From Paenibacillus silvae (GTDB lineage: Bacteria; Bacillota; Bacilli; Paenibacillales; Paenibacillaceae): 64,000 nt of DNA. The stretch spans positions 179,222-243,221 of the forward strand of contig NZ_BMFU01000004.1 of assembly GCF_014639235.1 (NCBI RefSeq), given 5' to 3'. The notes beneath the pieces are model-generated. The model had not been told where the DNA came from, searched no databases, and saw only the letters and a list, made by a program, of their open reading frames with translations. Shown piece after piece: positions 60,963 to 64,000 of the stretch. Every line of letters starts with the position of its first letter. Position 1 is the first letter of the stretch. The translations under genes and the position numbers were made by a program.

Positions 60963-62582
60963 TTAATGGTTAACTAAACCGTGAGTGGGGAGCGAACGTG
61001 CATCTGGCTCGTCCAGAATACGCTCCTGAAGCAGGGCGTATCGGAAACTGTGAACAAGTGCTTCCCAGCTGGCTTCAATGACGTTCTCGGATACACCAAC
61101 TGTGTTCCAGGTGTTTTCTGTATTTTTGGACTCAATCAATACACGAACCTTGGCTGCGGTAGCATCCTTCTCATCGAGTACACGTACCTTATAGTCAGAC
61201 AAATGCATGTGAGCGAGTGAAGGGAAGTACTGGACCAATGCTTTACGAAGTGCATTATCCAGCGCGTTAACCGGACCATTGCCCTCAGCTGCGGTGTATA
61301 CACTAGTTCCGGCCACATTCAGCTTCACAAAAGCCTCGGAAACAACCGATTTGCCTGCTGTTTTCTCTACAAGCATTTTGAAGGATTCGAACGTAAACAG
61401 TTCCTTCATGTCTCCATTTGCTTCGCGGATCAACAATTCAAGTGAAGCATCTGCGCCTTCGAACTGATAACCTTGATGCTCCAGATCCTTGATTTTCTCG
61501 ATAATCTGGCGTGAGTTGGCACTGTTCGGGTCGAATTCCAGTCCCATCTCCTGAGCTTTGGAGACAATATTGCTCTGTCCTGCCAGCTCGGAGACCAGTA
61601 CCCGCTGCTTGTTGCCGACAAGCTCAGGCACAATGTGCTCATAGGTGCGTGAATCCCGCAAAATGGCAGATACGTGGATACCGCCTTTGTGGGCAAAGGC
61701 TGCATTCCCGACATACGGTTGATTGATTGGCATATTAACATTGGCGATCTCGCTGATATAGCGAGCAACATTGGTAAGCTGCTTCATGGAATCCTCAGCT
61801 ACACACTCGTATCCCAGCTTCAGCTGCAGGTTCGGAATAATGGAAGCAAGATTGGCATTACCGCAGCGCTCGCCATAACCGTTCATAGTGCCCTGCACCT
61901 GTCGTGCCCCGGCTTGTACAGCGCTGAGGGTGTTGGCAACAGCAAGTTCGCAGTCATTGTGCGTATGAATGCCGAGGTGTGCCTGCGGCAGCAGGAGATG
62001 CAGACTGGATACGATCTCGTGCACTTCATGAGGCATTGTCCCGCCGTTGGTGTCACACATCACAAGCCAGTCAGCCCCGGCTTCGTGGGCTTTGCTCATG
62101 ACAGCCTGCGCATACTCGGGATTATGCTTGAAGCCGTCGAAGAAATGCTCTGCATCAAAGATGACCTCCATGCCGCTTTGTTTCAGATAGGCGATGGAAT
62201 CATAGATCATCGACAGATTTTCCTCAAGCGTTGTCTGTAGGGCAGTGTGCACATGGAAGTCCCATGACTTTCCGACGAGTGTGGCTGCCTGTGCCCCGGA
62301 TTCAAGAATACGCTTGAGATTGGCATCCTCGCTGGCAATGCTGCCTTTGCGGCGAGTGCTTCCGAATGCAACAACCTTGGCGTTGAGCTTCAGTTCCTTG
62401 ACTCTTTTAAAAAACTCAATGTCCTTGGTGTTGCTGCCGGGAATTCCGCCTTCAATATAATGAGCACCCAGGTCATCCAGCTTTTTGGCAATTTTGAGTT
62501 TGTCGTCTGCGGACAAGCTGACGCCCTCTCCTTGCGTGCCGTCACGTAAAGTCGTATCGAAGATGGAAATGGCCTTTGACAT
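60963..62582 (-). CDS. cimA: Citramalate synthase
   Basis: 539 residues after AAAGGAGG. It condenses pyruvate with acetyl-CoA to (R)-citramalate, a threonine-independent route to isoleucine; the isopropylmalate-synthase-like TIM barrel has IFDTTLRDGTQGEGV, HTHNDCELAVANTL and NGYGERCGNANL. The C-terminal LeuA-type allosteric domain (about 410-520) is present, so isoleucine feedback is plausible. The AAAGCGCTTT palindrome at 62602-62611 near the start resembles a partial cre (CcpA) core. No T-box is visible upstream. Confidence 0.9.
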   Translation of the reverse strand: MSKAISIFDTTLRDGTQGEGVSLSADDKLKIAKKLDDLGAHYIEGGIPGSNTKDIEFFKRVKELKLNAKVVAFGSTRRKGSIASEDANLKRILESGAQAATLVGKSWDFHVHTALQTTLEENLSMIYDSIAYLKQSGMEVIFDAEHFFDGFKHNPEYAQAVMSKAHEAGADWLVMCDTNGGTMPHEVHEIVSSLHLLLPQAHLGIHTHNDCELAVANTLSAVQAGARQVQGTMNGYGERCGNANLASIIPNLQLKLGYECVAEDSMKQLTNVARYISEIANVNMPINQPYVGNAAFAHKGGIHVSAILRDSRTYEHIVPELVGNKQRVLVSELAGQSNIVSKAQEMGLEFDPNSANSRQIIEKIKDLEHQGYQFEGADASLELLIREANGDMKELFTFESFKMLVEKTAGKSVVSEAFVKLNVAGTSVYTAAEGNGPVNALDNALRKALVQYFPSLAHMHLSDYKVRVLDEKDATAAKVRVLIESKNTENTWNTVGVSENVIEASWEALVHSFRYALLQERILDEPDARSLPTHGLVNH

Positions 62583-62926
62583 GAAGATCCTCCTTTAAGG
62601 TAAAGCGCTTTTTTATAAGTTTGATGGAAGGGTTAAAAAGCAGGTGAAGAAGTTAATGGATAAATCCTTCGATTCAGCAACGCTACACTGTGTTAAATTC
62701 GTTGAATGGATTTGTCCCAAACTCGTGAATTTGTATAATTAATTATTATAGCATCATTATAGCCAAATGCTACATAGAATTCACAGGTTGGCGGAACAAT
62801 TGCAGATTGCAGGTTGAAAATAAATATACTCAGCGACGAAGCCTGAATTTATATTCTACTTTTGATATACTATATAAACAGGTTGACCCAGATCAATGAA
62901 TCGTGAGGATAGAAAGGGTGGGGGGC
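62583..62926. other. Divergent intergenic region between cimA and dinB
   Basis: No gene. On the cimA strand two TATAAT boxes lie at 62750-62745 and 62761-62756, each with a weak -35. AAAGCGCTTT (62602-62611) is a perfect 10-bp palindrome. On the dinB side a TATACT lies near 62868. No canonical DinR/LexA (CGAAC-N4-GTTCG) box was seen. Confidence 0.5.
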
Positions 62927-64000
62927 GTGAAGTCTTCAGACAGCAATCCTCCAGTGGATGTAAGCGAGTATTATCCGGCAGCGGGCAGAGTTATTTTGCA
63001 TGTGGACATGAATGCCTTTTATTGTTCTGTACATGAGGCCGAGGAGCCCGAGTTATATAAAGGAAGAGCAACGGCTGTTGCAGGCAGCAGCGAGCTTCGC
63101 AAAGGAGTAATTGTAACCTGTTCGTATACAGCGCGAAGCAGGGGCATATCAACAGGAATGGTCGTGCATCAGGCCATGAAGAAATGCCCGGATCTGATTG
63201 TTATACGTCCGGATTTTCACTTATATCGCCAATACTCCAGAGCTTTTATGCAGATTGCATACAGCTACACCCCTCAACTCGAGGCGACTTCGATTGATGA
63301 GTGTTATCTGGATATCACAGGATCGAAGCAATTCGGTACACCAGTGGAGATCGCTGAAGAGATTCAGCGGAGAATCAGGGACGAACTCGGCCTGCCTTGT
63401 TCTATTGGGATCGCACCAAATAAACTGCTGGCCAAAATGGCATCGGACCTCAAAAAGCCAAACGGCATATCGATCCTGCGGATGAGGGACGTTCCCCGCA
63501 TCTTATGGGATAGACCTTGTAATGAGATGTTTGGAATTGGAAGGAAAACGGCCGAGAAGCTAAAAAAAATCGGTATTGATACGATTGGTCAGCTGGCTAA
63601 ATCGGATGAAAAAATGCTGACAGATCTGTTCGGTATTAACGGAACGTGGCTTAAAAACTCGGCAAATGGCATTCATCACTCCCCTGTCGTTGCTGAACGG
63701 GAAGCGAATAAATCCATTGGTCATACGACCACATTGCCTGCCGATGTTTCGGAAATACATGATATTCACCGAGTGTTTCTGAACATTAGCGATCAGGTGG
63801 CCCGAAGATTACGCAAGCACGAAATGTTAAGTCAAGGCATTCAGATTACGATTCGTACACCTGATATGAAAACAATCACCAGATCACGCATGATGGGCAT
63901 ACCAACCGAGGATGCCGCAGTCATCTACCGGGAGGCCTGCCAGCTCTTTGCGAAACACTGGGGGAACGGCAAGCCGGTACGCATGCTTGGCATCACGCTG
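62927..64000 (+). CDS. dinB: DNA polymerase IV (Y family), 3' truncated by window
   Basis: At least 358 residues from GTG at 62927 after AAGGGTGGGGGG, open to the window end. Palm motifs are ILHVDMNAFYCSVHEAEEP (catalytic D), TSIDECYLDITGS (catalytic D/E), and SIGIAPNKLLAKMASDLKKPNG. The thumb MFGIGRKTAEKLKKIGI and the start of the little finger domain are present. A translesion polymerase in the cytosol. The C-terminal beta-clamp motif lies outside. A 23-residue N-terminal extension precedes the usual start. Confidence 0.95.
   Translation, partial: MKSSDSNPPVDVSEYYPAAGRVILHVDMNAFYCSVHEAEEPELYKGRATAVAGSSELRKGVIVTCSYTARSRGISTGMVVHQAMKKCPDLIVIRPDFHLYRQYSRAFMQIAYSYTPQLEATSIDECYLDITGSKQFGTPVEIAEEIQRRIRDELGLPCSIGIAPNKLLAKMASDLKKPNGISILRMRDVPRILWDRPCNEMFGIGRKTAEKLKKIGIDTIGQLAKSDEKMLTDLFGINGTWLKNSANGIHHSPVVAEREANKSIGHTTTLPADVSEIHDIHRVFLNISDQVARRLRKHEMLSQGIQITIRTPDMKTITRSRMMGIPTEDAAVIYREACQLFAKHWGNGKPVRMLGITL

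Noticed and set aside
62583..62926. Possible T-box or riboswitch upstream of cimA
   Set aside because: No T-box sequence (AGGGTGG-ACCGCG type) and no leader terminator could be found on the cimA strand.

Overview
The window reads as chromosomal DNA of a Gram-positive, low-to-mid GC, endospore-former-type Firmicute, most likely Paenibacillus. The basis is strong AGGAGG-type ribosome binding sites, frequent TTG and GTG starts, stem-loop plus T-run terminators at nearly every convergent junction, a Gram-positive coproporphyrin-type hemEHY cluster, an LtaS-type lipoteichoic acid synthase, a DUF2600 terpene synthase, and GlnR/TnrA-type nitrogen boxes. No insertion sequence, CRISPR array, rRNA operon or prophage was seen; a lone holin-like gene is the only phage-like item.

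Layout. 1-2.2 kb: a gene tail, tRNA-Leu(CAG), a tandem-HTH regulator. 2.2-9 kb: holin-like protein, Dabb protein, a 36-residue membrane protein missed by length cut-offs, HepT-like and DUF4261 genes, YtxH protein, glutamate racemase, LysM/M14 peptidase, IscA-like, DUF1450 and small helical proteins. 9-20 kb: aldo/keto reductase, DsbA-like oxidoreductase, cytidine-deaminase-like protein, LTA synthase, THUMP RNA methyltransferase, O-methyltransferase, secreted asparaginase, frameshifted cytochrome P450, MFS efflux protein. 20.4-23.9 kb: overlapping hemE-hemH-hemY. 24-27.5 kb: CapA-like protein, glycerophosphodiesterase, FAH-family hydrolase, small secreted protein. 27.6-32.7 kb: MarR regulator, arylsulfotransferase-like beta-propeller and a complete sulfonate/sulfate-ester type ABC importer, behind a promoter, a palindromic operator and a leader terminator. 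32.8-48.7 kb: DUF92, TetR, ABC-F, M42 peptidase, LapA, oligoendopeptidase F, cold shock protein, MFS and MATE-type transporters, DUF2600 synthase, phosphofructokinase, YitT. 48.9-64 kb: DEAD-box helicase, DUF624, a probable 6S RNA, DUF1499, thiol peroxidase, rhomboid protease, LysR, MerR/zinc peptidase, ammonium transporter with GlnD-like and exonuclease genes, JAMM peptidase, TlpA-like thioredoxin, citramalate synthase, and the start of DNA polymerase IV.

How things work together. Nitrogen control shows directly: perfect TGTNA-N7-TNACA boxes lie near the asparaginase (two) and ammonium transporter (one) promoters. The MarR-ASST-ABC cluster is the best candidate for an undescribed pathway: a cytosolic aryl-sulfate-handling enzyme paired with its own importer and regulator. 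The oligoendopeptidase F gene has two in-frame starts, each with its own good ribosome binding site, the outer one adding a signal peptide and a perfect 12-bp inverted repeat. Functions are read from motifs and general family knowledge; no database search was run.
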